The notes below the pieces were generated by a model that searched no databases, was not told where the DNA came from, and was given only the letters and a program-made list of their open reading frames with translations. A program made the translations under genes and the position numbers. A stretch of DNA of 64,000 nt from Wolfiporia cocos (lineage: Eukaryota > Basidiomycota > Agaricomycetes > Polyporales > Phaeolaceae), in the NCBI GenBank assembly GCA_029448655.1, contig JACCLO010000034.1, positions 1-64,000 of the forward strand. The letters run 5' to 3'. Within the stretch, counting starts at the first letter, position 1. Every line of letters starts with the position of its first letter. Positions 55,371 to 64,000 of the stretch are shown one piece after another.

Positions 55371-58300
55371 TTACTTTCCTGTGGAGCCGAATCCACCAGT
55401 ACCGCGCTCGGATTTAATCTTTTCAAAGTAAGATTTTCCGTGTAGCGTAATATGCGGGTCCTTTGCAACTTCGCAGATTAGCTGGGCAATCTTATCGCCG
55501 GCCCGAATATCGATAGATATGTCGGAGTGATTCCGGAGAATGATGATTACTTCGCCTTGATAATCGTGGTCGATAACGCCACCCATTACGTCTATGCCTT
55601 TGCGTGCGAGACTAGAGCGGGGGGCGATACGTCCGTAAGTGCCGAAAGGTACCTGGATTTTCAGTTTGGTGTTGTATTCTGTCTGCCCGTGAGCTGGCAG
55701 AACGTCGCCTGTTGCAGTGTACAGGTCAAACCCAACCGAGTCCTTGGTTCCTTTTTCCGGCATTCGGCCGCCTTCACCGACTACGATTTTCAAATCCGCG
55801 TTTTGGTTAATGTCCGCTGACATCCATCCCCCGTCGGGGTGTCTAACCATGCGTTGCTTAGGGTCCTTCGCAAATTCTTCGCGATACTGCGGCCAGTCGT
55901 CTGGCCACGTGCATTCGTCGGCTTCCCAGTCGTCGCTGTCAGGGTCGAAGACATGAACTGCTTCTTTCCTTCTAGCTGATCGCCTGAGGGGGACATCCTG
56001 CATTGGAATAGGGTGTGAAGCCTTGTATTCCTGCAAAATGTCGTATGCCGAGTCGAGATCCGCTTCGCGTACCCAGGAGTCGTCATTGATACCGAATCCC
56101 TTCCAACGGATTCTGTATTCAACTCTTCCTGCGCGGAGACGATGATCTAAGATCTTCTCGACTTCCCATAACTCCTCGCCGTCGACCATTTCTGGTTGAG
56201 GCTCTGGTTTTTTCTGATGCACCGGGTCCTTGTACATGACCAACTTGGAAGCGTGGAATACTGGGTGGTAAGCCCTGTATTGCTCGTCCATGTGTACCCT
56301 AAAGGTGACCGGAGATAATTGTTCAATTATCCTAAATGGTCCCAAATAGCGTGGACTAAGACTTCTTTCGGAGTCTTGCCAGCTTCGGGCGTCAACGAGA
56401 ACTTTGTCGCCGACTTTAAACGGTACCGAGCGCTTATGTTGATCGTAGTACCAAGACCAGCGTTCAGCAGCCAGTTTCATTGCTGCCTTAGCTTGTTCTT
56501 GTGCTGACCATCGTTCGTAAGCAATGACATTTAGGTCCACGTATTGTGTTGGACGTAAATTCGTAGGTCCTGCGTTGGGATGCCTTCCTAGTTCGACAAA
56601 GAATGGGCTATTCTTTGTTGTCTCACTAGCCGCGTTGTTGTACGCGAATTCGGCCGTAGGGAGAAACCATGACCAGTTATCCTTCTGAATAACATCGATG
56701 TAACATCTAAGATATTGTTCCAGGATTTGGTTAACTCTCTCCGTCTGGCCATCCGCTTGCGGGTGATAGGCAGTTGTCATTGACCGTTGGATTCCCAATT
56801 GTTCACACCATCCCTTAAACAAGGCAGCTGCGAATTGCGGGCCTCTATCCGAAATGATTTGTTTCGGAAGTCCGTGGTTCGGATAGATCCGAAGGTATAG
56901 GAGGTTCGCTAATTCTTTCGCCGTTATCTTGTCTGATGTGGGAATGAAGTGCGCTCGCTTGGTAAGCCGGTCCACTATTACCATAATAGCATTGAATTGT
57001 TTCAATTCGCCGCTGGGTGGTAAGTGGACGATAAGGTCAATTGTGACGGTGTCCCAAGGTGCTTCCGGGACTGGGAGCGGTTGCAGGGGTCCGTACGGGG
57101 TCTGGTTGTGGTTCTTCATGCGTTGACATGTGTCACAACCTTCCACGTATTGCTTTACCATCGTGGTCATTCCAGGCCACCAGTAATTACGTGATAGAAG
57201 TTCATAGGTCTTCCATCGTCCGAAGTGTCCGGCCGTCACATGGTCATGATGTAACTCCAGAATCTTCGTGCGCAATTCCTTAGGCTCTTTTGGAACGTAC
57301 ACTTTTCCTCGTCTGAGGAGTAATCCGGCCTCCATGTTCCATTCCTGGAGATCTTTACCGAATTCCTTGGGACCACTTTTCAGTAGTTCCTGGTAATCCT
57401 TGGTAATTTGATCGTTCATGAGGGCTTGTCGGATTTGTCGGAGAAGGTCCTCGTCGCCTGATTGTATCTCCTGCTGTGACGCTTCTAGCGCCCTAACCGT
57501 AAAGTATTCCGGTTTCAGCAAAATTTGATCGCGATTGTCGAGTTCCACCCCCTCTTCATGGTCTGGCCTCCGTGACAGAGGATCAGCCGTGAGCATTGTT
57601 TTACCGGGTTTGTGACACATGGTGAAGTTGAACCTTGTCAGGTAAAGACTCCAACGTGCCTGTCTCCGGGTTAGCCGTTGTGCCGATTTGAAATATGTCA
57701 GATTGAGATGATCCGACCATACTTCAAATTTGTGTGGGTGTCCTTCGAGGTAATGTCTCCACTCCTCTAGAGCGCGGATGATTGCGAGCAACTCCTTATC
57801 GTAAATCTCATAGTTCCTTTCGGGTGCTGATAGAGATTTCGAGTAAAAGGCTACCGGGTGCCAGAGCTTATCCTCCGAAGAGTATTGCGATAGCACTGCA
57901 CCAGTTGCGTAATCGGAAGAATCCGCTTCCACGCGGAACGGGGACTCCTGATCTGGGATCCGGAGTATTGGAGCTGATGTGAAAGCTTCCTTGAGAGTTT
58001 GGAAGGCTTCCGCTTGTTCGGGCCCCCAGTTCCATTGCGTGTTTTTCTTGGACAGTTCGGTTAACGGCTTAACCACTTTGGAGAAGTCTTTAATGAACCG
58101 ACGGTAGTAGTTGGCGAAGCCAACAAAGGCTTGGACGTCCTTCACCTTGGCAGGTGTAGGCCAGTCCATTACGCCGGCTACCTTCTTAGGGTCCATTTCG
58201 ACTTTTCCTTTGGAAATGATCATTCCCAGGTATTCAATACTGCTTTGTTCGAAGAAGCACTTTTCAGGCTTCGCGAACAAGTCGTTGTCTTGCAAGATTT

Positions 58301-59909
58301 GTAATACTTGCTTGACAATACGACGGTGTTCCAACAGGTCGTTTCCGAACACAAGGATGTCGTCTAGGTAGACAATGACCTTTCCTTCTCTGATAAGGTC
58401 CCCTAGAATATCGTTCATCATGTGTTGGAACGTGCTGGGTGCATTACAAAAACCGAAGTACATGACTACAGCTTCGTAAAGGCCGTTAGGCGTAATGAAT
58501 GCGGTCTTCCATTCATCTCCCTCCTTGATTCTTACGTTGTTGTAGCCCCAACGCAAGTCGAGCTTCGTAAATATCGAAGCCTGGCTAAGCTTATCGATAA
58601 GCTCGTCTATGCGTGGGAGAGGGTACCTGTTTTTAATGGTTAAGTCGTTTACTTTTCGGTAATCGACTACCATTCGGGCTCCGCCGTCTTTTTTAGGGAC
58701 GAAGAAGACCGGGCTTGCGATCGGGGATTTCGAGTGTCGGATGTAGCCCTTCCGTAACTCTTCCTGAATCCACTGATCTAGCGAGTTCGCTTCCTGAGGA
58801 GACATCTTGTATGCCTTACTCGGGGGCGGTAGTACCGCGTCATCGGGGAAGTCGATGGCGTGGTCGTATGGTTTCCGTTCGGGCATCCTTTCGGATGCGC
58901 GTTGAGAAAATACCGTGGGACCAAACTCCTGGTATTCCTCCGGAACCAAGGATTTCCATTTCTGGAGATCCGCATCTGTCAGGAATTCATCATCCGACTT
59001 CTCCGTTATCGACTGAATGGCATCGATAAGGAGTTCCGTTCCTTCGTCAAGGGTGTTCACCCAAGCGACAAAGGGATTCTCAGGCTCCTCTAAGCCGAGA
59101 AAATCTATTGGAAAGTCATTGATGATCTGATAGATGTTGCGGGGTTCGATTTCGTCCTCTTCCTCAGAAATCGAAACCCGTTTGCCATGTTTGCATTTTT
59201 CCGTACACCGATATGTGAAGGTTCCTTCCGGCCAATTGAAGTCCGGGTTGTGTTTCAGGAACCAGTCATATCCGAGGATCACATCCGCATTCTGTACGTC
59301 CATTACGTACAAGAATTCGGTGGACTTGTGTTCCTCGTGCACCATATAAGCTTTTACTGCCATATTGATATTACCGGCGGTATTAGAGGTACCGTCGGCG
59401 TTGCGAATCTCGAGAGGTGAAGGTAGTTTCTGAGTGACTAACTTCTCCTCGTGTACGAGTTTCTTATCGATGACGCTTATGGATGCACCGGTGTCGATTA
59501 ATGCCATGGCGTTGACTTTCTTTCCATATACCCACAGTTCCACTTCGATAGAGAATGATTTATTATCGTCTCGGGAATCATTTCCATGTACAACGTTATA
59601 CAAAGTAAAGAACTTGAGCGCGAGTGGGTCAGGATGAAAGTATTGTACAGGAGGGGCACGTGTAGCTAGTGTCCTTGTCCTCCGGGCAAAGTCCATTGCC
59701 GAGTTACCGAATATACCGAGATGGGATACCGGGTGACGTACGACCGCCTTATCTTCCCACAAGATAAGGGGTCTCTGTGAAGCCTCTTCGTAGAGGTGCG
59801 CTTCTTCGGGGCGCTGTACACTCCCAGCCGCTGCGGGGCTGGTGTGTTCTTCACAGAACGTCTTCGAGACGTGTGGTTGGGGCGAGGGGAACCGAGATGG
59901 TCCCGACAT
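55371..59909 (-). CDS. Pol polyprotein with chromodomain and C-terminal dUTPase (element 2)
   Basis: 1512 residues, one unbroken frame. Protease MALIDTGASISVI (Asp near 138). Reverse transcriptase VFFVPKKDGGARMVVDYRK, FTKLDLRWGYNNV, catalytic YLDD near 515. RNase H VEADSSDYATGAVL, NYEIYDKELLAI. Integrase zinc finger HHDHVTAGHFGRW...CDTCQRMK, then [32 protein letters not shown] (D,D,E). Chromodomain about 1245-1297 (ELWEVEKILDHRL, RIRWKGFGINDDSW). dUTPase 1375-1512 with all five motifs: SVGFDLYTA (1391), APRSSLARKG (1429), GVIDHDYQGEV (1444), GDKIAQLIC (1471), RGTGGFGSTGK at the very end. The frame is +1 relative to gag with a 59-nt overlap, and an ATG at 59907-59909 opens it. No other intact dUTPase gene is in the window. 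Confidence 0.93.
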   Translation of the reverse strand: MSGPSRFPSPQPHVSKTFCEEHTSPAAAGSVQRPEEAHLYEEASQRPLILWEDKAVVRHPVSHLGIFGNSAMDFARRTRTLATRAPPVQYFHPDPLALKFFTLYNVVHGNDSRDDNKSFSIEVELWVYGKKVNAMALIDTGASISVIDKKLVHEEKLVTQKLPSPLEIRNADGTSNTAGNINMAVKAYMVHEEHKSTEFLYVMDVQNADVILGYDWFLKHNPDFNWPEGTFTYRCTEKCKHGKRVSISEEEDEIEPRNIYQIINDFPIDFLGLEEPENPFVAWVNTLDEGTELLIDAIQSITEKSDDEFLTDADLQKWKSLVPEEYQEFGPTVFSQRASERMPERKPYDHAIDFPDDAVLPPPSKAYKMSPQEANSLDQWIQEELRKGYIRHSKSPIASPVFFVPKKDGGARMVVDYRKVNDLTIKNRYPLPRIDELIDKLSQASIFTKLDLRWGYNNVRIKEGDEWKTAFITPNGLYEAVVMYFGFCNAPSTFQHMMNDILGDLIREGKVIVYLDDILVFGNDLLEHRRIVKQVLQILQDNDLFAKPEKCFFEQSSIEYLGMIISKGKVEMDPKKVAGVMDWPTPAKVKDVQAFVGFANYYRRFIKDFSKVVKPLTELSKKNTQWNWGPEQAEAFQTLKEAFTSAPILRIPDQESPFRVEADSSDYATGAVLSQYSSEDKLWHPVAFYSKSLSAPERNYEIYDKELLAIIRALEEWRHYLEGHPHKFEVWSDHLNLTYFKSAQRLTRRQARWSLYLTRFNFTMCHKPGKTMLTADPLSRRPDHEEGVELDNRDQILLKPEYFTVRALEASQQEIQSGDEDLLRQIRQALMNDQITKDYQELLKSGPKEFGKDLQEWNMEAGLLLRRGKVYVPKEPKELRTKILELHHDHVTAGHFGRWKTYELLSRNYWWPGMTTMVKQYVEGCDTCQRMKNHNQTPYGPLQPLPVPEAPWDTVTIDLIVHLPPSGELKQFNAIMVIVDRLTKRAHFIPTSDKITAKELANLLYLRIYPNHGLPKQIISDRGPQFAAALFKGWCEQLGIQRSMTTAYHPQADGQTERVNQILEQYLRCYIDVIQKDNWSWFLPTAEFAYNNAASETTKNSPFFVELGRHPNAGPTNLRPTQYVDLNVIAYERWSAQEQAKAAMKLAAERWSWYYDQHKRSVPFKVGDKVLVDARSWQDSERSLSPRYLGPFRIIEQLSPVTFRVHMDEQYRAYHPVFHASKLVMYKDPVHQKKPEPQPEMVDGEELWEVEKILDHRLRAGRVEYRIRWKGFGINDDSWVREADLDSAYDILQEYKASHPIPMQDVPLRRSARRKEAVHVFDPDSDDWEADECTWPDDWPQYREEFAKDPKQRMVRHPDGGWMSADINQNADLKIVVGEGGRMPEKGTKDSVGFDLYTATGDVLPAHGQTEYNTKLKIQVPFGTYGRIAPRSSLARKGIDVMGGVIDHDYQGEVIIILRNHSDISIDIRAGDKIAQLICEVAKDPHITLHGKSYFEKIKSERGTGGFGSTGK
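55374..55800 (-). other. dUTPase domain at the C-terminus of pol (element 2)
   Basis: Trimeric dUTPase fold: catalytic Asp in motif 3 (GVIDHDYQGEV), phosphate-binding Ser residues in motif 2 (PRSSLA), and the C-terminal motif 5 (RGTGGFGSTG) that closes over the substrate, all intact. A linker with acidic and Trp-rich sequence (DSDDWEADECTWPDDWPQY) separates it from the chromodomain. Expected to hydrolyse dUTP near the reverse transcribing particle; activity is inferred. Confidence 0.88.
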
Positions 59910-61848
59910 TGGCGACGGTGGTGGCGGGGGCCGAGGGTCCTGCTGAGCTTGAGTCAGCCGTCACTTCTTCCCAGATTGTTCGGGCACGATACGTCTTGCC
60001 ATCCGCGGGGGGCGCCGAGTACGGCTTCTTGCCAGAAGCCTGTCCCTTTCCACTACCCGAAGTAGCAGCCGTGGTCTTTCCAGACGCGGCAGCTGCATCC
60101 TTCGCCCTTTGTTGTTCGGCCCGCTGAGCAGCAGGCACGAACGTTCCCGCAGCCTTGTCCGCGGCAAGCTTAGGACACTTGTTGAAATAGTGTCCCGTCT
60201 GCTTGCAGTAAGTGCAGACGGCGTTGGTGGTGTCGGCGGGGGCTTTGGCGGGCGCCTTTCCCTTGTCCTTTTTCTTCTCCAACTTCTTTGCAGAAGCGGA
60301 GGACGTCTCCTTCTTTTCGGCAGGTGCCGAGTCCTTCTTGCTGGCCTTCTCGAAGATCGAGCCCTTGATCTTGTCTGGATATGACGTTTGGTACATTTCC
60401 AGAGCGAAGTCGATCAGAGGTTCGATGTCGGTCGGGGCCTTGAAGAACGGAGTCTTGCCGAGGACGTTTAAGGTGTCCTTAACCTTTTCGGGGAGAGTCT
60501 CGGTGAATTCCCACACCAGAGTCTCGTTGGCGGTTTCGGAGAGTCGGCCGAGGGTGCGGAACCGTTCGCAGTAATTGAAATAGTTCGATTCTGCCAGTTC
60601 CTTGCCCTTCGTGCCGTAGTAGCCGCGAATTTCCTTTTTGGCTATCTCCTTATCCGTCATTTTCCCATATTGCACCATTACGGATTTGGTGAAGTCCTCC
60701 CAGGTGCCGAGAGGTTCACCATTTCCTGCCTTCTTGATGAGAGGCGAGAAAAATTTGTATGCGTCCCCTGTGACGCGGAAGAGGGCCGTGGTGATACGGT
60801 CATGGTCATCGTAGACCCTGAGCGTACCGAAGTACAGGCCCATCTTCTCCACCCATTCCTGAGCAGTCACCTTTCCAGATGACCCGGAGAATTCGGGGGG
60901 AGGGGGGATTTTCAGGTTTTGAGGCAGACCTGGAATCTGCGGGGCGACGGCTGCTGCAGCAGCGGCTGCGGCTTGTGCGGCGGCAGCAGCCTCGGCTGCA
61001 CGGGCTTGAGCAGTGCCGGGGGCCGGTGCGGGTTCTTCCGGGGGCGTGCGGATGCCGGGAGGGTTGGGAACGGAGGGATTCTTGCGAATTCTCCGAAGTT
61101 CCTCGTCAACCTTCTCCATGCGCTCTGCGAACGCATCCTCGAGGTCGTCCAGCCGGGACCGGTAGTCCTTTCGGAGCTGCTTCTCCATTTCGGAGAGCTT
61201 GGCGGTGTACTCCTGTCGGAGTTCCTTGCCGAGGTTCACCATGGTGGACAATACCTCGTTCCGGACCGAATTGACCGCTTCGTGTAGCTCGTCTTGGGCC
61301 TTCTGTTCGAGTGCCCTGGATTGCCCAGCCAGGGAATCGATTCGTTCATGGATACGCTCCAGGCGGGCGTGCACCATTCGACCTAGGGTGTCGGTGGTGT
61401 CATGGCTTATGGCCGCACTTCGTTGTACGGCGGCATCGATGATTGGCCCATGTATGGACCCATCCACCTTGTGGTGTTCCTCCTCAGGAAGGTACGCCTT
61501 GAGGTTGTTCTCGACAGCGACATTGGTCTGTCGTGTCGGACCCGAAAATTCCATTTCCAGGGTGGTGGCGGGCCCGATAGGGCGAGTTCGACGAGCCGGT
61601 GGGTATCCGGTAATGGGGGAGCCTGGGCGTGTACCCATGGGGTTGGTCGGAGATTCCCTTTGCGGGGGAGCGAACTCCGGCATTTCCTCTTCTCCTTCCT
61701 CTTCCTCTTCTTCTTCCTCGCTTAGGTGCTCCAGCGTCACCAGTTGCTGGGTTCCCGAGGGACCAGCTACCGGTGTCACCGGGCCTTCTGAGCGGAGGCG
61801 CATCTTGCGGGGAGCGAGGGGAGTGCTGACGGAGGAGGTGGAAGACAT
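59851..61848 (-). CDS. Gag polyprotein of element 2
   Basis: 665 residues. The N-terminus is Ser/Thr-rich with a run of Glu (EEEEEEEEGEEE). Residues 170-265 are a long charged helix likely to be a coiled coil (KLSEMEKQLRKDYRSRLDDL), followed by an Ala/Pro-rich hinge. The capsid-like part, about 330-500, includes FYFGTLRVYDD-type sequence (GLYFGTLRVYDDHDRI) and VQYGKMTDKEIAKKEIRGYY. A CCHC knuckle CTYCKQTGHYFNKC is at about 544-557, after a Lys-rich stretch. It forms the particle and binds RNA in this family. The stop codon TGA follows CTG, and the pol frame overlaps the last 59 nt. Confidence 0.88.
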   Translation of the reverse strand: MSSTSSVSTPLAPRKMRLRSEGPVTPVAGPSGTQQLVTLEHLSEEEEEEEEGEEEMPEFAPPQRESPTNPMGTRPGSPITGYPPARRTRPIGPATTLEMEFSGPTRQTNVAVENNLKAYLPEEEHHKVDGSIHGPIIDAAVQRSAAISHDTTDTLGRMVHARLERIHERIDSLAGQSRALEQKAQDELHEAVNSVRNEVLSTMVNLGKELRQEYTAKLSEMEKQLRKDYRSRLDDLEDAFAERMEKVDEELRRIRKNPSVPNPPGIRTPPEEPAPAPGTAQARAAEAAAAAQAAAAAAAAVAPQIPGLPQNLKIPPPPEFSGSSGKVTAQEWVEKMGLYFGTLRVYDDHDRITTALFRVTGDAYKFFSPLIKKAGNGEPLGTWEDFTKSVMVQYGKMTDKEIAKKEIRGYYGTKGKELAESNYFNYCERFRTLGRLSETANETLVWEFTETLPEKVKDTLNVLGKTPFFKAPTDIEPLIDFALEMYQTSYPDKIKGSIFEKASKKDSAPAEKKETSSASAKKLEKKKDKGKAPAKAPADTTNAVCTYCKQTGHYFNKCPKLAADKAAGTFVPAAQRAEQQRAKDAAAASGKTTAATSGSGKGQASGKKPYSAPPADGKTYRARTIWEEVTADSSSAGPSAPATTVANVGTISVPLAPTTRLEDVL

Positions 61849-61996
61849 TTTTTGTGAATCTGTTTGTGACGAATGTTAGTTTCCGGTTACTCATTGTCTT
61901 AGATTCTTAAGAAGGGGTTGGGTTTTGAAAGCTGCAACTTTCGTTATAGATCACACTCGCACTCTATTTCAGAGTTAAAAGATGATAGTATTTCTA

Positions 61997-62929
61997 CTAT
62001 ACAATCGCGAGTATATCCTCTTCTACCGAAGTAGTTGAGGGCCCTGCCACCTTGTCAGGTGGCGTTACACCGAAGGCAAAAGTAATTTGTAGCGCTACGC
62101 ATTCTGCTACGATACGAGCCAAGTCTGTACGCCAATCCAAAAAGGAAATATTGCCGAGTTGTTTGCAGTACTTCTTCATAATTCTCCAGTCTCTATTGGT
62201 GATCCTCCCCCGTCTCGCTCTATCCTTTACGTTATCCACCAAGTCCTCCAATTCTACTACCATAGTATGGAAACGCATGTCGTTTTCCATGTGGAAGCCT
62301 GGGTAATTAGGGGGGTGGTTGGCGAGAGGGGTAAGACGAGTGAGAGTGCCTTCTAGCATGGGAATAACTTGATCGCATGCTTGGAGGGGTTTCTTCTTCC
62401 CGAAGACGAGGGAAGGGTCGAGAATCTTGTGGTTGGCCGGAACGGAAGGTCCGGCCGCCGGGCTGGAGAGACGGAGGGCCAGTGAAGAAGCTGCTTGCTT
62501 GGCTTCCTTGGCGGCTTGTTTGGCGGCGATTCGCTTATTCAGCTTATCGCGAGCGAGCTTGAGCTTGTTGAGTTCGCGGAGTTCGATGAGATTTTCCATG
62601 GCGGTAATGGATTGCGCTAGCTTCTCTTCCTCTGTCCAGATACGCTTAGCGAGCGGAACTGGTTTGGGAGGTCGAGGAGCGGGTTTCCCAGCCTCAGCAA
62701 TGTGCTTTGGCATGTGGACGGGAATCTCCCAAAGATGGAGTTTCCCAGTGTAATCTTCCTTTACAGGAAGGGTGTAGGTGACGTCCTCTGCCCGAGGAAT
62801 GTCGGTGGTGTCGATGCGGCTGAGAAGGGACCGCTTCGCCGGCTTAACGTAGGGGGCAGTGGAGGAGCCACGGGTGCGACGGGTAACGCGGGGCATGATT
62901 CTAGAAAGTGCAGCCTTCATGAGAAACAA
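61997..62929 (-). CDS. Extra ORF upstream of gag (element 2), unknown function
   Basis: 310 residues, unbroken, between the leader and gag (148 nt before the gag ATG). Starts MFLMKAALSRIMPRVTRRTR; the basic N-terminus is followed by YTLPVKEDYTGKLHLWEIPV. A strongly charged helix at about 115-165 (ELNKLKLARDKLNKRIAAKQ) suggests a coiled coil, and the C-terminal part has NRDWRIMKKYCKQLGNISFL. No zinc knuckle or enzyme motif was seen. I do not recognise it. Its place before gag on the same transcript is unusual and raises the question of how gag is translated. Confidence 0.7.
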   Translation of the reverse strand: MFLMKAALSRIMPRVTRRTRGSSTAPYVKPAKRSLLSRIDTTDIPRAEDVTYTLPVKEDYTGKLHLWEIPVHMPKHIAEAGKPAPRPPKPVPLAKRIWTEEEKLAQSITAMENLIELRELNKLKLARDKLNKRIAAKQAAKEAKQAASSLALRLSSPAAGPSVPANHKILDPSLVFGKKKPLQACDQVIPMLEGTLTRLTPLANHPPNYPGFHMENDMRFHTMVVELEDLVDNVKDRARRGRITNRDWRIMKKYCKQLGNISFLDWRTDLARIVAECVALQITFAFGVTPPDKVAGPSTTSVEEDILAIV

Positions 62930-63929
62930 AGTTTCCCAGTGATACGTCCAAGAACAGGAATGAAAGGGATTATGTAAGGTAGGGTAGTGGACTCCTTTTC
63001 AGGAGCAAAGAAGGTGTACTACGGGGCATAATTACTCTTATGTTGCGCGCAAACCCTGTGCCGAGACGGCGCGGATATTCGCATGACCCTAACGGTCAGA
63101 GGCGCCGACTCCAGGGGTAGAGTTGCTGACTGCCAGGCCGGTTCCTGGGTCAGATGATTGGGATTCGGATACACGACACCGCCCCGGAGGGACGATGCCG
63201 GAAAGTGGCTGGGATTTTACATCCCTTAGCCTGTCCATGCTTCAACAATGAGGTTGCCGTCTATAGCCACATGGGTGTCACATCAGGGCTAAAAAACCAC
63301 TGTCGATCTAAGATCGCGAGACAGCAGCGCTCCACATCCCGAAGGAGTGGGCCACGCGCTTCTCTTCCAATGGGGCCCCAAATCCGTTTGACCCATGCTC
63401 GCACGCCGAGCTGCCCGGAGGACTTATGCTATTGGCTACCGCGAGTGACCTATGGCAGGGTGATTTTTTACGTCACCCCCCTCACTGCTTTTCCCATAAC
63501 GGGTTCAAAGCAGGTCCCTTACGCCTGGGAGGCGGCTTTGGAAAATTCCCATGCCATCATAATGATGACCCTGTGGATAGTGATGGGGCGCTGAACAACG
63601 CTTGCCATGACAGGGGGTTGGGCGCACACAGGCAGACCGTCCCCTTTTCTCCACAGGCGGGTCTTAACCGCGCATAGTCCAAGCTTGTCAGCGAGGACTA
63701 TGTCTCCTTGACCCTGGAGTCCGGGTTAGGTAGGCCTCCTGCCTAAAAAGGCGGTGTGGCTTCCCTGGTTGCCAATCCTCTGCCGAGGATGGCGATGTAT
63801 CCCCCCAGATCTCAACTATCACCCCAATCGCCTTGTCAGGCAGAAAGGGATGTGCGCAGCAACAAGTAATAGCCCCTGTAGGATAGAAACCCAGACCCAA
63901 GCGCAAGCGCAAGGGCGGGGGTAGGGGGG
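62930..63929 (-). other. Conserved leader RNA region of element 2
   Basis: About 1 kb without long frames, colinear with 44802-45810 on the opposite strand. It keeps the GCTCG-CGAGC hairpin (63399-63413), the palindrome CGATCTAAGATCG (63303-63315) and the GGCTAAAAAACC block (63286). Lies between the primer site and the extra ORF. Confidence 0.6.
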
Positions 63930-63940
63930 AGATTTGTTCT
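63930..63940 (-). other. Self-priming primer-binding site of element 2
   Basis: On the minus strand AGAACAAATCT begins 3 nt past the LTR end and is the exact 11-nt complement of the LTR segment at 54755-54765 about 34 bp after the TATA box. Confidence 0.7.
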
Positions 63941-63942
63941 TA

Positions 63943-64000
63943 TGACACAGACTAGACTGTGGGACTCACACTATAACCTAACAAGCGACTTGAAGGAGTT
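63943..64000 (-). repeat. 5' LTR of element 2, truncated by the window
   Basis: 58 bp identical to 54633-54690. Confidence 0.88.

Larger units (their letters stand above)
54633..64000 (-). mobile_element. Ty3/gypsy chromovirus with C-terminal dUTPase (element 2), 5' end outside window
   Basis: Reads right to left: 5' LTR (63943 on, cut by the window), self-priming site, about 1 kb leader, an extra 310-aa ORF, gag (665 aa), pol (1512 aa), polypurine tract, 3' LTR 54633-55331. The first 58 bp of the truncated LTR equal those of the 3' LTR. All three frames are unbroken, so this copy may be active. The left flank ends ATGAC; its duplicate cannot be checked here. Confidence 0.9.

Noticed and set aside
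1..64000. CRISPR arrays, rRNA genes, telomere repeats
   Set aside because: Direct repeats found are LTR pairs or short hairpin units with unequal spacing; no rRNA-like conserved segments or telomeric tracts were seen.

Overview
The window looks like an agaricomycete (basidiomycete) fungal chromosome. Coding genes are broken up by introns of about 50 nt with GT..AG ends, and the recognisable families are typical of mushroom-forming fungi: a fungal-type kinase, an NRPS-like adenylation enzyme, a HpcH/HpaI aldolase, MSH4, chromodomain Ty3/gypsy elements, and hAT and MULE remnants. I cannot name the genus from sequence alone.

Layout. 1-9110: a partial LTR, a hAT-like non-autonomous element, then a complete but frame-broken Ty3/gypsy chromovirus (element 1, 663-9105, TSD GGGAG) that carries a dUTPase between protease and reverse transcriptase. 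10366-13031: a fungal kinase gene split by a 700-bp solo LTR. 14283-25164: the best-preserved host block, with a multi-exon gene whose layout resembles meiotic axis proteins (Red1/SYCP2 type, minus), an unidentified multi-exon gene (minus) and msh4 (plus). 25560-37219: decayed or unidentified single genes (2OG-oxygenase-like, a 187-aa two-exon protein, NRPS-like adenylation domain, HpcH/HpaI aldolase, Cys-rich zinc-finger-like gene split by a solo LTR). 37600-54630: a nest of transposons with eight solo LTRs or small LTR-type insertions carrying intact 5-bp target duplications, one hAT-like element with 8-bp duplication, a decayed MULE transposase, and a 6058-bp element with two 1096-bp LTRs in which I saw no difference, and no gag or pol (43692-49749). 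54633 to the window end: an apparently intact Ty3/gypsy element on the minus strand (element 2) with an extra ORF upstream of gag, gag, and a 1512-aa pol ending in chromodomain plus a complete five-motif dUTPase; its 5' LTR runs off the window.

How the parts fit. Three elements each have, 1-2 nt inside the 5' LTR, an 11-13 nt site exactly complementary to the segment about 31-36 nt downstream of their own TATA box. That is the arrangement of Tf1/sushi-type self-priming. The coding-free element shares about 1 kb of leader and the polypurine tract with element 2, so it is probably mobilised in trans by an element-2-like relative. Main themes are dUTPase capture at two different pol positions, a non-autonomous parasite with conserved leader RNA, and host exons cut by solo LTRs whose frames rejoin cleanly once the LTR and one target copy are removed.
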